Shown here: positions 1-6,325 of the stretch, one piece after another
Layout of the letters: each line of letters opens with the position of its first letter
Position numbering within the stretch: position 1 is the stretch's first letter
NCBI GenBank assembly: GCA_015295885.1
Contig: DVEE01000031.1
Span: 1 to 8,413 of the forward strand
Length of the DNA: 8,413 bases
DNA from: Leptolyngbyaceae cyanobacterium M65_K2018_010
GTDB lineage: Bacteria; Cyanobacteriota; Cyanobacteriia; Phormidesmidales; Phormidesmidaceae
Direction of reading: 5' to 3'
Program-made: the position numbers and the translations under genes
Notes under the pieces: generated by a model
Databases searched by the model: none
The model's input: the letters and a program-made list of their open reading frames with translations, nothing else
Told to the model about the DNA's origin: nothing

Positions 1-335
1 TACCCCAGCCCCCCCTCCGGGTAGCCCCCCCGGCGGCCAATGCCCAACCGCCCCAACCCCTAAGTCCCGCCTCAACCCCAGCTCCCCCGGCGCCCTTACC
101 GGCCCCCGCCGCCAGCCAGGCGTCGTCCCCCCGGCCCAACTACTACGTGGTGACGGAGTATACCGGCAGCCAATCCCTAGAGTCGGCACGGGGAGCTGTT
201 AACGATGCCTACGTGCGCACCTTTAACGATGGGGCCAAAATTCAGATGGGGGCTTTTTCCCAGGAATCCTCTGCCCGTAATCTGGCCGAGCAACTGCAGC
301 AGCAGGGCATTCCGGCCCAGGTGTACACTCCCTAG
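1..335 (+). CDS. SPOR domain protein, C-terminal part (5' end outside window)
   Basis: Partial gene. The frame is open from base 3 to the TAG at 333-335 and has no credible start inside the window. The GTG at 147 lies inside the domain (YYVVTEYTG) and should not be taken as the start. Roughly the first 45 residues form a low-complexity linker of Pro, Ala, Ser and Gln, mostly CCC and GCC codons. The last 60 or so match the pattern of a SPOR repeat: the KIQMGAFSQESSARNLAEQL segment followed by GIPAQVYTP. SPOR domains bind peptidoglycan stripped of its stem peptides and usually sit at the periplasmic end of proteins tied to division or the cell wall. A long Pro-rich linker before a C-terminal SPOR domain fits that design. 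Whether a membrane anchor lies upstream cannot be seen. Confidence 0.85.
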   Translation, partial: PQPPLRVAPPAANAQPPQPLSPASTPAPPAPLPAPAASQASSPRPNYYVVTEYTGSQSLESARGAVNDAYVRTFNDGAKIQMGAFSQESSARNLAEQLQQQGIPAQVYTP

Positions 336-357
336 GCGGGCCGGTCACTAGGCCCGC
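336..357 (+). terminator. Hairpin after the SPOR gene, weak terminator candidate
   Basis: GCGGGCC at 336-342 pairs with GGCCCGC at 351-357 around an 8-base loop, directly after the stop codon. The stem is strong and GC-only, but the following bases (TCCTCAACC) have no T-run. It may act as a weak terminator or protect the mRNA end. Confidence 0.4.
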
Positions 358-401
358 TCCTCAACCGTCCAGAGTCCCAGGCCCAGGCAGGTGGATTCGG
401 C

Positions 402-410
402 TGTTATGCT
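402..410 (+). promoter_or_regulatory. Possible extended -10 element for the PspA gene
   Basis: TGTTATGCT reads as an extended -10 box (TG-N-TATGCT). No good -35 lies about 17 bases upstream, as is common for extended -10 promoters. It would start RNA near 417 and leave a leader of about 30 bases before the ATG at 447. The ten bases TATGCTGAAA recur at 1244-1253 before the EF-G gene, without the TG. Confidence 0.3.
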
Positions 411-446
411 GAAAAAAACTACCGTTTGAGAAACCTGGAGAAACCT

Positions 447-1145
447 ATGGGGTTGTTCGATCGTGCGTGGCGGGTGATCCGAGCGAATCTAACCGGGGTG
501 GTGAGCCAGGCCGAAGATCCTGAAAAAGTCCTGGAACAGGCCCTGATCGAAATGCAGGAAAACCTGATCCACCTCCGCCAAGCCGTGGCCCAGGCCATTG
601 CCACCCAAAAACGCACCGAACGCCAAAGTGCCCAGGCCAAATCTACGGCCCAGGAATGGTATAACCGGGCTGAGTTGGCTCTGCAAAAGGGGGAGGAGGC
701 CTTGGCTCGTCAGGCCTTGACCCGCCGCCAGAGCTATTTAGAATCGGCCCTGGCGATGGATGCTCAGTTGGGTCAGCACCAGGACGTGGTGGCCAAAATG
801 AAGGACAACATGCGCCGGCTGGAAGCCAAGATTGCTGAGGCCAAAACCCAGAAGGATATGTATATTGCCCGGGCCCGATCCGCTGAAGCGTCCCAACGCA
901 TTCAAGAGATGATTGGCACCCTGGGGAACGGCGGATCGATGGCGGCCTTCGAGCAAATGGAGCAACGGGTGATGGAACTAGAAGCCCGTTCGGAGGCCCT
1001 GGAAGCCCTCAGTGGCGATCCCCTAGAGCGTCAGTTTGCGGCCCTCGAAGGTGGCAGCAGTGTCATTGAGAGTGAGCTGCAAGCCATGAAAACCCGTTTG
1101 GCAGGCCAAGGGCCCTCGCCGGATGTCCTGCCCCCATCCCTCTAG
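447..1145 (+). CDS. pspA: PspA/IM30 family membrane-stress protein
   Basis: 232 residues of the PspA/IM30 (ESCRT-III-like) family, peripheral proteins that polymerise on and remodel or protect the inner or thylakoid membrane. The start is the ATG at 447: it gives the family N-terminus MGLFDRAWRVIRANL, and GGAG lies 6 bases upstream (437-440). An upstream TTG at 426 would add seven residues foreign to the family. Residues 1-20 form the lipid-binding amphipathic helix; AEDPEKVLEQALIEMQ is the conserved block at about 22-37. The rest to about residue 217 is Gln/Glu/Ala-rich alpha-helical coiled coil, and a short Pro-rich tail (GQGPSPDVLPPSL) ends the protein. The extra C-terminal helix of about 30 residues typical of Vipp1/IM30 is absent, so I read this as the PspA paralog rather than Vipp1, from family knowledge and not from a tree. 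Confidence 0.93.
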   Translation: MGLFDRAWRVIRANLTGVVSQAEDPEKVLEQALIEMQENLIHLRQAVAQAIATQKRTERQSAQAKSTAQEWYNRAELALQKGEEALARQALTRRQSYLESALAMDAQLGQHQDVVAKMKDNMRRLEAKIAEAKTQKDMYIARARSAEASQRIQEMIGTLGNGGSMAAFEQMEQRVMELEARSEALEALSGDPLERQFAALEGGSSVIESELQAMKTRLAGQGPSPDVLPPSL

Positions 1146-1148
1146 GGC

Positions 1149-1178
1149 CTGGCTGACTCGCTGCTCCTAGCCAGCCAG
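1149..1178 (+). terminator. Stem-loop after pspA, weak terminator candidate
   Basis: CTGGCTG at 1149-1155 pairs with CAGCCAG at 1172-1178 around a 16-base loop, four bases after the stop codon. The nearest T-run (six T at 1202-1207) is over 20 bases downstream, so intrinsic termination is uncertain. Confidence 0.3.
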
Positions 1179-1288
1179 CGGAAATATCTTCAACTCCTGT
1201 CTTTTTTCTGAGCCACCGCCCCCCATCCCATCCCCAGCGCCGCTATGCTGAAATCCTAGGGCGCTTGAATCCACCCAACCTCCCCTCT

Positions 1289-1317
1289 TTCAAGAAGGCA
1301 ACCGGGGGTTTTACAAT
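1289..1317 (+). promoter_or_regulatory. Candidate sigma-70 promoter for the EF-G gene
   Basis: TTCAAG (1289-1294, 3 of 6 matches to TTGACA) and TACAAT (1312-1317, 5 of 6 matches to TATAAT) are separated by exactly 17 bases. This is the best promoter-like pair in the gap. RNA would begin near 1324. Confidence 0.45.
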
Positions 1318-1483
1318 AGTTCATACTTGGTGTTGTTGCCGCAGCCTCGCCCAAGACTCGTCGTCATGCTCGCGTGATAGAGTTCCCTTTCGTATGGCTA
1401 CCAGGGCAACCCAGAATCCCGTCTGAGTCACCCTTACTAGGTGGTCGCCAGCGGCCTGTCACACTAAATCCGGAGAAGCAGTT
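1318..1483 (+). other. Long untranslated leader of the EF-G gene
   Basis: If the promoter above is right, the EF-G mRNA carries a leader of about 160 bases. I see no upstream ORF with a ribosome site and no riboswitch core I recognise. Its last part holds GGAG at 1472-1475, 8 bases before the ATG, a normal ribosome binding site. Confidence 0.4.
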
Positions 1484-3574
1484 ATGCCGACAAAAGACAT
1501 CACCCGTTATCGAAATATTGGTATCTTTGCCCACGTTGATGCGGGTAAAACCACCACCACCGAACGCATCCTGAAACTCACTGGGAAGATTCACAAAATT
1601 GGTGAGGTCCATGAAGGGGCCGCGACCACCGACTTCATGGAGCAGGAGCAAGAACGGGGCATTACCATTCAATCGGCCGCTACCTCCTGCTTCTGGAAAG
1701 ACCACCAGTTCAATATCATTGATACCCCTGGCCACGTCGATTTCACCATCGAGGTGTATCGTTCCCTGAAGGTGCTGGATGGCGGCATCGGGGTATTTTG
1801 CGGGTCCGGCGGGGTCGAGCCCCAGTCTGAAACCAACTGGCGCTACGCCAACGACTCTAAGGTGGCGCGGATTATCTACGTCAACAAGCTGGATCGCATT
1901 GGCGCTGATTTTTATCGGGTGGTTAAGCAGGTTGAAGATGTGTTAGCCGCCAAACCCCTGGTGATGGTGCTGCCCATCGGCCGGGAAAGCGACTTTGTTG
2001 GGGTGGTCGATCTCCTCACCCGCAAGGCCTGGGTTTGGGATGATTCCGGTGAGCCCGACGCCTACGAAATCAAAGATGTGCCTGAAGACATGGTGGATCA
2101 GGTCGAGGAGTATCGTGAACTCCTGGTTGAAACCGCTGTCGAGCAGGATGAGGAAATCCTGGAAAAATACCTGGAAGGGGAAGACCTCTCCATTGAGGAA
2201 ATTAAATCCTGCATTCGTAAGGGCACCCGCGAATTAGCTTTCTTCCCCACCTACTGCGGTTCGTCCTTTAAAAACAAAGGGGTCCAGTTGGTCCTGGATG
2301 CGGTGGTGGACTACCTCCCTAACCCTATGGAAGTGCCTCCCCAACCGGAAATCGACCTGGAGGGACATCCCACCGGTGGTTTTGCCTACGTGGATCCTGA
2401 AAAGCCGTTGCGGGCTCTGGCCTTCAAGATTATGGACGATCGCTTTGGGGCGCTCACCTTTACCCGCATCTATTCTGGCCAGGTGAAGAAAGGCGACACC
2501 ATTCTCGATACCGCTACCGGTAAAACCGAGCGGATCAGCCGGATCGTGGAAATGCATGCCAACGATCGCGAAGAAATCGAAGAGGCCCAGGCGGGTGATA
2601 TCGTCGCCCTGATTGGGATGAAAAATGTGCAGACCGGGCACACCCTTTGTGATCCGAAGAATCCGGCTACCCTGGAACCGATGGTCTTCCCCGATCCGGT
2701 GATCTCCATTGCGGTGTATCCCAAGAAAAAGGGCGATAACGAGAAGATGGGCCTGGCCCTTAGCAAAATGGTCCAGGAGGATCCCTCCTTCCAGGTGGAA
2801 ACCGACGAGGAGAGCGGCGAAGTCATCCTCAAGGGCATGGGCGAACTGCACCTGGATATCAAGGTAGATATTCTTAAGCGCACCCATGGCGTGGAAGTGG
2901 AAGTGGGCAAACCTCAGGTGGCCTACCGCGAATCCATCACTAAGGTGCTGCAGGACGGCTACACCCACAAGAAGCAGTCCGGTGGTTCCGGTCAATACGC
3001 CAAGATCGACTACGTGATTGAGCCGGGCGAAGTGGGCAGTGGCTTCCAGTTCGAGTCTAAGGTAACCGGTGGGAACGTGCCCCGGGAATTTTGGCCGGCG
3101 GTGCAGAAGGGCTTTGAGACCAGCATCGATCGAGGCCCCTTGGCCGGCTATCCGGTGGTAGACCTCAAAGTCACCCTCACCGACGGCGGCTTCCACCCGG
3201 TGGATTCCTCGGCGATCGCCTTTGAAATTGCCGCCAAGGCCGCCTATCGCCAGTCCCTGCCCAAGGCCGGTCCCCAACTGCTGGAGCCGATCATGAAGGT
3301 AGATGTCTTCACCCCCGAAGACTATATGGGCGACGTGATCGGAGACCTGAACCGGCGCCGAGGCATGATCAAGTCTCAGGACCCTACCCTCACCGGCGTG
3401 CGGGTGAAGGCCGATGTGCCTTTGAGCGAAATGTTTGGCTACATTGGTGACCTGCGCACCATGACCTCCGGACGGGGGCAGTTCTCCATGGAGTTCTCCC
3501 ACTATGCCCCCTGCCCCAGCAATGTAGCCGAAGAGGTGATCAAAGAAGCCAAGGAGCGGCAGGCCGCCTCCTAG
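1484..3574 (+). CDS. fusA: Elongation factor G paralog (cyanobacterial second type)
   Basis: Complete 696-residue translational GTPase that would move tRNA and mRNA through the ribosome. GTPase motifs are intact: G1 AHVDAGKT (16-23), G2 RGITI (58-62), G3 DTPGH (80-84), G4 NKLD (134-137), and the G5-region CGSSFKNKG (258-266). Domain II begins near 308, III near 408, IV near 481 (with GGNVPREFWPAV) and V near 601 (EPIMKVDVFTPED). The start is supported by GGAG 8 bases upstream. From memory, the wording (TRYRNIGIFAHVDAGKT, VFCGSGGVEPQSETNWRYAN, NKLD) matches the second EF-G of cyanobacteria (Synechocystis sll1098 type) rather than the str-operon enzyme, which has AHIDAGKT and NKMD. No rpsL, rpsG or tuf is next to it. 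Cys106 lies in the VFC motif, where EF-G is known to be oxidation-sensitive; whether Cys243 or Cys258 could pair with it is inference. Whether this copy is the main EF-G or a specialised one cannot be told here. Confidence 0.95.
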   Translation: MPTKDITRYRNIGIFAHVDAGKTTTTERILKLTGKIHKIGEVHEGAATTDFMEQEQERGITIQSAATSCFWKDHQFNIIDTPGHVDFTIEVYRSLKVLDGGIGVFCGSGGVEPQSETNWRYANDSKVARIIYVNKLDRIGADFYRVVKQVEDVLAAKPLVMVLPIGRESDFVGVVDLLTRKAWVWDDSGEPDAYEIKDVPEDMVDQVEEYRELLVETAVEQDEEILEKYLEGEDLSIEEIKSCIRKGTRELAFFPTYCGSSFKNKGVQLVLDAVVDYLPNPMEVPPQPEIDLEGHPTGGFAYVDPEKPLRALAFKIMDDRFGALTFTRIYSGQVKKGDTILDTATGKTERISRIVEMHANDREEIEEAQAGDIVALIGMKNVQTGHTLCDPKNPATLEPMVFPDPVISIAVYPKKKGDNEKMGLALSKMVQEDPSFQVETDEESGEVILKGMGELHLDIKVDILKRTHGVEVEVGKPQVAYRESITKVLQDGYTHKKQSGGSGQYAKIDYVIEPGEVGSGFQFESKVTGGNVPREFWPAVQKGFETSIDRGPLAGYPVVDLKVTLTDGGFHPVDSSAIAFEIAAKAAYRQSLPKAGPQLLEPIMKVDVFTPEDYMGDVIGDLNRRRGMIKSQDPTLTGVRVKADVPLSEMFGYIGDLRTMTSGRGQFSMEFSHYAPCPSNVAEEVIKEAKERQAAS
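3212..3219. repeat. HIP1 octamer
   Basis: GCGATCGC, flanked as GGCGATCGCC, inside the EF-G gene. HIP1 is highly over-represented in many cyanobacterial genomes. Confidence 0.9.
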
Positions 3575-3632
3575 TGTGCGCTCGGTAGCGGCCGGGGAGA
3601 ACTTCGGTCGCCCTGACTTCTCCGGCAAGCAT

Positions 3633-3664
3633 ACGCCGCAGTCGTGACTGGCTGCGGCGTTTTA
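3633..3664 (+). terminator. Strong intrinsic terminator of the EF-G gene
   Basis: ACGCCGCAG at 3633-3641 pairs perfectly with CTGCGGCGT at 3652-3660 around a 10-base loop, and the last stem T runs into TTTTA. A second, weaker stem (GGAGAA 3596-3601 with TTCTCC 3618-3623) lies between it and the stop codon. The element separates the EF-G gene from the Rieske gene. Confidence 0.85.
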
Positions 3665-3709
3665 TCCGACGGGTTTTCCCTGCTCTACCGCCCTCTGCTA
3701 GAGTATGGG

Positions 3710-4795
3710 GTGCAAAATCTATCTCTATCTGCACCAACTGTGGTCGCCGTTAACGACATTTTCCTACTGCGGAACATCTGGTATCACGCCATGCCCAGCC
3801 GCGCCCTGAAGCGGGGCAAGATGGTGGCTAAAACCCTGTTGAATGAACCGATTCTGTTTGGTCGGACCAACCAGGGCAAAGCCTTTGCCATTCGCGACAT
3901 TTGCCCCCACCGGGCAGTGCCGCTGAGTTGCGGCTGGTACAACGGCGAAGCGGTGCAGTGCTGCTACCACGGTTGGCGCTTTGATGAAAATGGCCAGTGC
4001 ATCGACATTCCCTCCCTCATGCCCGACCAGGCTATGGATCTGAGTCGGTTTGACGTGCAGCGTTACGACGTTCAAGAGGTGCAGGGCAATCTCTGGATTT
4101 ACATGGCCGATCCAGACCGGAGCCAGACCTCTCCCCCCCGGTTTGACGTGCCCAGAGTTCCAGGTTTTGCCGACGATGCGGCGCCCAACGTTACCTACAC
4201 GATGCGGTTTCCCTGCTATATCGACCATGCCGTTGTGGGGCTCATGGACCCGGCCCACTCCCCCTTTGTCCACCGCTCCTGGTGGTGGCGGGGGGGCACC
4301 CTCAACGATGAAATTAAATGGTTTGATCCCTCCCCCTACGGGTTCACCATGCGCAAACACCACATGGCTAATATGGGCCGGGGATATTGGTTAATCGGCG
4401 GCGTCCCGGACAACGAAATTATTTTCTATCTGCCGGGTGTGCGCACGGAAGAAACCACCACGGCCAAATATCGGGTCGTGAACCTGACCACTGTGACCCC
4501 CCTCACCGACGACCAAACCGATGTCACCTTTGAACTGTACTGGGATATTCCCTGGGGCAACCTGCTAAAACCAATTCTGCCTTTCCTGATTCGATCCTTC
4601 CTGGGGCAAGATCGGGATGTGGTGATGAAGCAACAGCAGGGTCTGAAGTACGAGTCGGTATTGCGGCTGATTAAGGACTCTGATACCCCAGCTCGCTGGT
4701 ATTACCAGCTCAAAAAGGAGTACCAGCGCTGCCAGGCTGAAAATCGTGAGTTTGTCACGCCGGTCAAAACCCAACGGCTGAAGTGGCGGGCCTAG
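3710..4795 (+). CDS. Rieske [2Fe-2S] non-heme iron oxygenase, pheophorbide a oxygenase-like
   Basis: About 361 residues from GTG 3710. A GTG at 3740 is also possible. A more upstream GTG at 3644 lies in the loop of the EF-G terminator and is unlikely. Homology-like sequence starts at NDIFLLRNIWYHAMP. The Rieske cluster ligands are C65-P-H67 and C84-C-Y-H87. The catalytic iron site is DPAHSPFVH, with His183 and His188; the third ligand is likely an Asp further on, perhaps in GQDRD near the C-terminus. This two-part layout belongs to the PaO/Lls1/Tic55/PTC52 group, which hydroxylates or opens ring substrates with O2 and electrons from ferredoxin. The plant-type C-terminal CxxC and a clear membrane helix are absent, though ILPFLIRSFLG is hydrophobic. 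The substrate cannot be inferred; cyanobacteria carry several such paralogs. No reductase or ferredoxin gene is adjacent. Confidence 0.88.
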   Translation: MQNLSLSAPTVVAVNDIFLLRNIWYHAMPSRALKRGKMVAKTLLNEPILFGRTNQGKAFAIRDICPHRAVPLSCGWYNGEAVQCCYHGWRFDENGQCIDIPSLMPDQAMDLSRFDVQRYDVQEVQGNLWIYMADPDRSQTSPPRFDVPRVPGFADDAAPNVTYTMRFPCYIDHAVVGLMDPAHSPFVHRSWWWRGGTLNDEIKWFDPSPYGFTMRKHHMANMGRGYWLIGGVPDNEIIFYLPGVRTEETTTAKYRVVNLTTVTPLTDDQTDVTFELYWDIPWGNLLKPILPFLIRSFLGQDRDVVMKQQQGLKYESVLRLIKDSDTPARWYYQLKKEYQRCQAENREFVTPVKTQRLKWRA

Positions 4796-4810
4796 CCCTA
4801 GGGGCTAGGC
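4790..4810 (+). terminator. Perfect hairpin overlapping the Rieske stop codon
   Basis: GCCTAGCCC (4790-4798) and GGGCTAGGC (4802-4810) form a 9-bp stem with only three loop bases, and the TAG stop (4793-4795) lies inside the left arm. No T-run follows, so it may be a T-less terminator or a stabiliser of the 3' end. Confidence 0.5.
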
Positions 4811-5213
4811 GATGGTCTGAGCTCTAGTGGTTAACAGAATGAGGAGATGGATTCGATGGCGCATTCGTGCTGTGTATCGCTCCCTTCGATCACGGTATCG
4901 TCAGTATGTGCGATCACAATACTAAACCAGTCAGAGGGCACCCTGGCTCGGTGATTAAACAGGATGCCCTTACCGCCTGCCCTCCTATCCCGGTCATGGG
5001 CTAGGGGGTGGTTCTCTGGTTGACTCGCCCAGGCACAGATGGCCCTTAGCCCGCAAGCCCTCCAATGATGGTGGGGAGATTTTGATTCGTTGCCCTCTTG
5101 GGTGACTCAGATCACCGGGGGGCTGACCAAACGTCACCTTGAGGTGGAGAACCCATCACTGCGGTAATTGGGGTGGCCAGGGATAGTAAGGATGTTGAGT
5201 GCAGTGCCCCACC
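4811..5213. other. 400-base gap without a convincing gene
   Basis: No frame here has a start, ribosome site and length that make a secure gene. Several short pieces read like protein. On the minus strand a frame is open from 5106 to the stop at 4833-4831 (91 codons) without any ATG; its first GTG is at 4941. On the plus strand, W-rich codons from 5069 run 32 codons to the TAA at 5165-5167, right after a stop. An Arg-rich 28-codon ORF lies at 4839-4925. Short inverted repeats occur at 5101-5115 (GGTGA/TCACC) and 5136-5147 (CACCT/AGGTG). This may be a decayed gene, a non-coding RNA, or plain spacer. The 5' part of the next gene's control region must lie at its right end, but I see no clear promoter. 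Confidence 0.4.
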
Positions 5214-5720
5214 ATGACCTCCCTATCCCTTCAGCCTTCCCCTGCTCGAGTCGCCTCGGTTCGTTGGCCACAAAAACTGCAAACGGGTTTAGTCCGGTTG
5301 GCTACGGCGATCGCCGCCGTGATCGGAGTGTCGGCCATGGCCACTCAGGGGGCTGCCGGGGGTCATCCCGGCCTAGCCGATGGCACCTATCTCTTCGGTG
5401 AGTCGCCCGTGGCCCATACCACCGGAGCGGTTTATTTCGTCTTTCAGGTGGCCAACAGCCAGTTAACCGGGGCCATCTATCAGCCCTCCTCCTCCTTTGA
5501 CTGCGTCCATGGCACTGTCACCCCCCAAGGTCTGGACCTGTTGGTGGTGGATGCCTACGACCAAACCGAGTCCCCTTACCTGATGGCCCTGACCCCGGCG
5601 GACACGACGGTGGCCAATGCCAGCGGTACCGCTCCGTTGGTGAAAATTGAAGGCATGTACCCGATTCGAGAGCTATCTAACCTGGACCGGCAACTGCTGG
5701 CGACCTGCACCAAACCCTAG
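5214..5720 (+). CDS. Exported cyanobacterial protein of unknown function
   Basis: 168 residues from ATG 5214. GTG 5199 is a real alternative, because AAGGA (5188-5192) sits 6 bases before it while the ATG has no ribosome site; it would add five residues. A basic N-terminal stretch (R12, R17, K21, R28) is followed by a hydrophobic segment at 26-43 ending in AMA, which looks like a signal peptide with cleavage after residue 43. The mature part starts with LADGTYLFGESP and includes GAVYFVFQV, PSSSFDC and NLDRQLLATC. I associate this pattern with a family of small exported proteins widespread in cyanobacteria, none with a function known to me. Two cysteines, C97 and C165, remain after cleavage and could form a disulfide. 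The gene is monocistronic in appearance. Confidence 0.82.
   Translation: MTSLSLQPSPARVASVRWPQKLQTGLVRLATAIAAVIGVSAMATQGAAGGHPGLADGTYLFGESPVAHTTGAVYFVFQVANSQLTGAIYQPSSSFDCVHGTVTPQGLDLLVVDAYDQTESPYLMALTPADTTVANASGTAPLVKIEGMYPIRELSNLDRQLLATCTKP
5307..5314. repeat. HIP1 octamer
   Basis: GCGATCGC within GGCGATCGCC, in the signal-peptide codons of the exported protein. Confidence 0.9.
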
Positions 5721-5825
5721 CCGTTTTTAGCCGACTATAGGTATTTCCTGGAAAAATCCAGCCATTCTTGTGCCAAAATCAAGATCCTGGGCGATGATAG
5801 TACCAAAGTATTCATGAGAACGACC

Positions 5826-6287
5826 ATGAATCGCTATCTGATCGGGGCAATTTTGGCTGGACTGGTCTTGCTGGCTATGTCAGGGCTGCAGGGGATTAAT
5901 CGCCTCTTCGCTGACAATAGTCGCATGCGCAGTGATCTGAGAGCCGAGGATAGCAGTCTGGGCACCTTGCCCATTGAGCAGGCTGGTCGAATTGTGCGGC
6001 GCCAGGGCCAGGCGGATAGCGCGGGTATGCCTGCGGCGGGTACGGGAACCTGGGGGGGATCTGGCAGCGGTGGGGAGGACTCCTTCACCTCAGAGGGGGG
6101 AGCCCCACGGGCGATTCCCAATGCGACCATCGCCCCGGCTAGCCCTAACGAGGTCTCTCGCACTACCCCGGTTGGGCCCACCTCCACCAGCGGGGATATC
6201 GCCCCGATTGAGTCGAACTTAGTGCGGCCTGGGTCGGTGCAACCCCCGACCGATCCAGGTTTAGACTCCATTCCTGCCCTCTGGTAA
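5826..6287 (+). CDS. Hypothetical membrane-anchored low-complexity protein
   Basis: 153 residues from ATG 5826, which has GAG 7 bases upstream. An ATG at 5814 would add four residues and has no ribosome site. Residues 4-21 (YLIGAILAGLVLLAMSGL) form one hydrophobic helix, so the protein is either a signal-anchored or secreted protein. A short charged region (RMRSDLRAEDSS, then IVRRQGQ) follows; the rest is rich in Gly, Ser, Pro and Thr, with a GGSGSGG run near 76-83 and a Pro-rich end. No cysteine, catalytic motif or known domain is visible. It reads as an anchor plus a flexible extracytoplasmic tail. I do not recognise the family. The codon pattern resembles its neighbours, and the minus-strand ORF over it (5834-6271) looks like a shadow. 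Confidence 0.65.
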   Translation: MNRYLIGAILAGLVLLAMSGLQGINRLFADNSRMRSDLRAEDSSLGTLPIEQAGRIVRRQGQADSAGMPAAGTGTWGGSGSGGEDSFTSEGGAPRAIPNATIAPASPNEVSRTTPVGPTSTSGDIAPIESNLVRPGSVQPPTDPGLDSIPALW

Positions 6288-6325
6288 GGCCACCAGGTTC
6301 CGGCTTAGATTTGCCCTTGTCGCCT

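Noticed and set aside
2234..3628. 464-codon open frame on the minus strand
   Set aside because: It is antisense to the EF-G gene, whose domain sequence is fully conserved, and its His/Gly/Leu-rich translation is typical of a shadow of a GC-rich gene.
3764..4363. 199-codon open frame on the minus strand
   Set aside because: Lies opposite the Rieske and iron-site motifs of the oxygenase gene; no domain visible in its translation.
4903..4925. Cyclic-AMP receptor or NtcA binding site around TGTGCGATCACA
   Set aside because: The half-sites are too close for the TGTGA-N6-TCACA pattern and the GTA/TAC spacing is wrong for NtcA.
4811..5213. Known structural RNA (tmRNA, RNase P RNA, signal recognition particle RNA, tRNA)
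   Set aside because: None of their conserved cores, such as the GGAAGGAAGCAG-like loop or a CCA-ended acceptor stem, can be found.
5168..5401. 77-codon plus-strand frame
   Set aside because: Overlaps the exported protein in another frame; the signal peptide and conserved motifs belong to the other frame.
5834..6271. 145-codon minus-strand frame opposite the low-complexity protein
   Set aside because: The plus-strand reading has an N-terminal hydrophobic anchor and a start; the minus reading shows no domain and no ribosome site. Since the plus protein is itself unrecognised, a small doubt remains.
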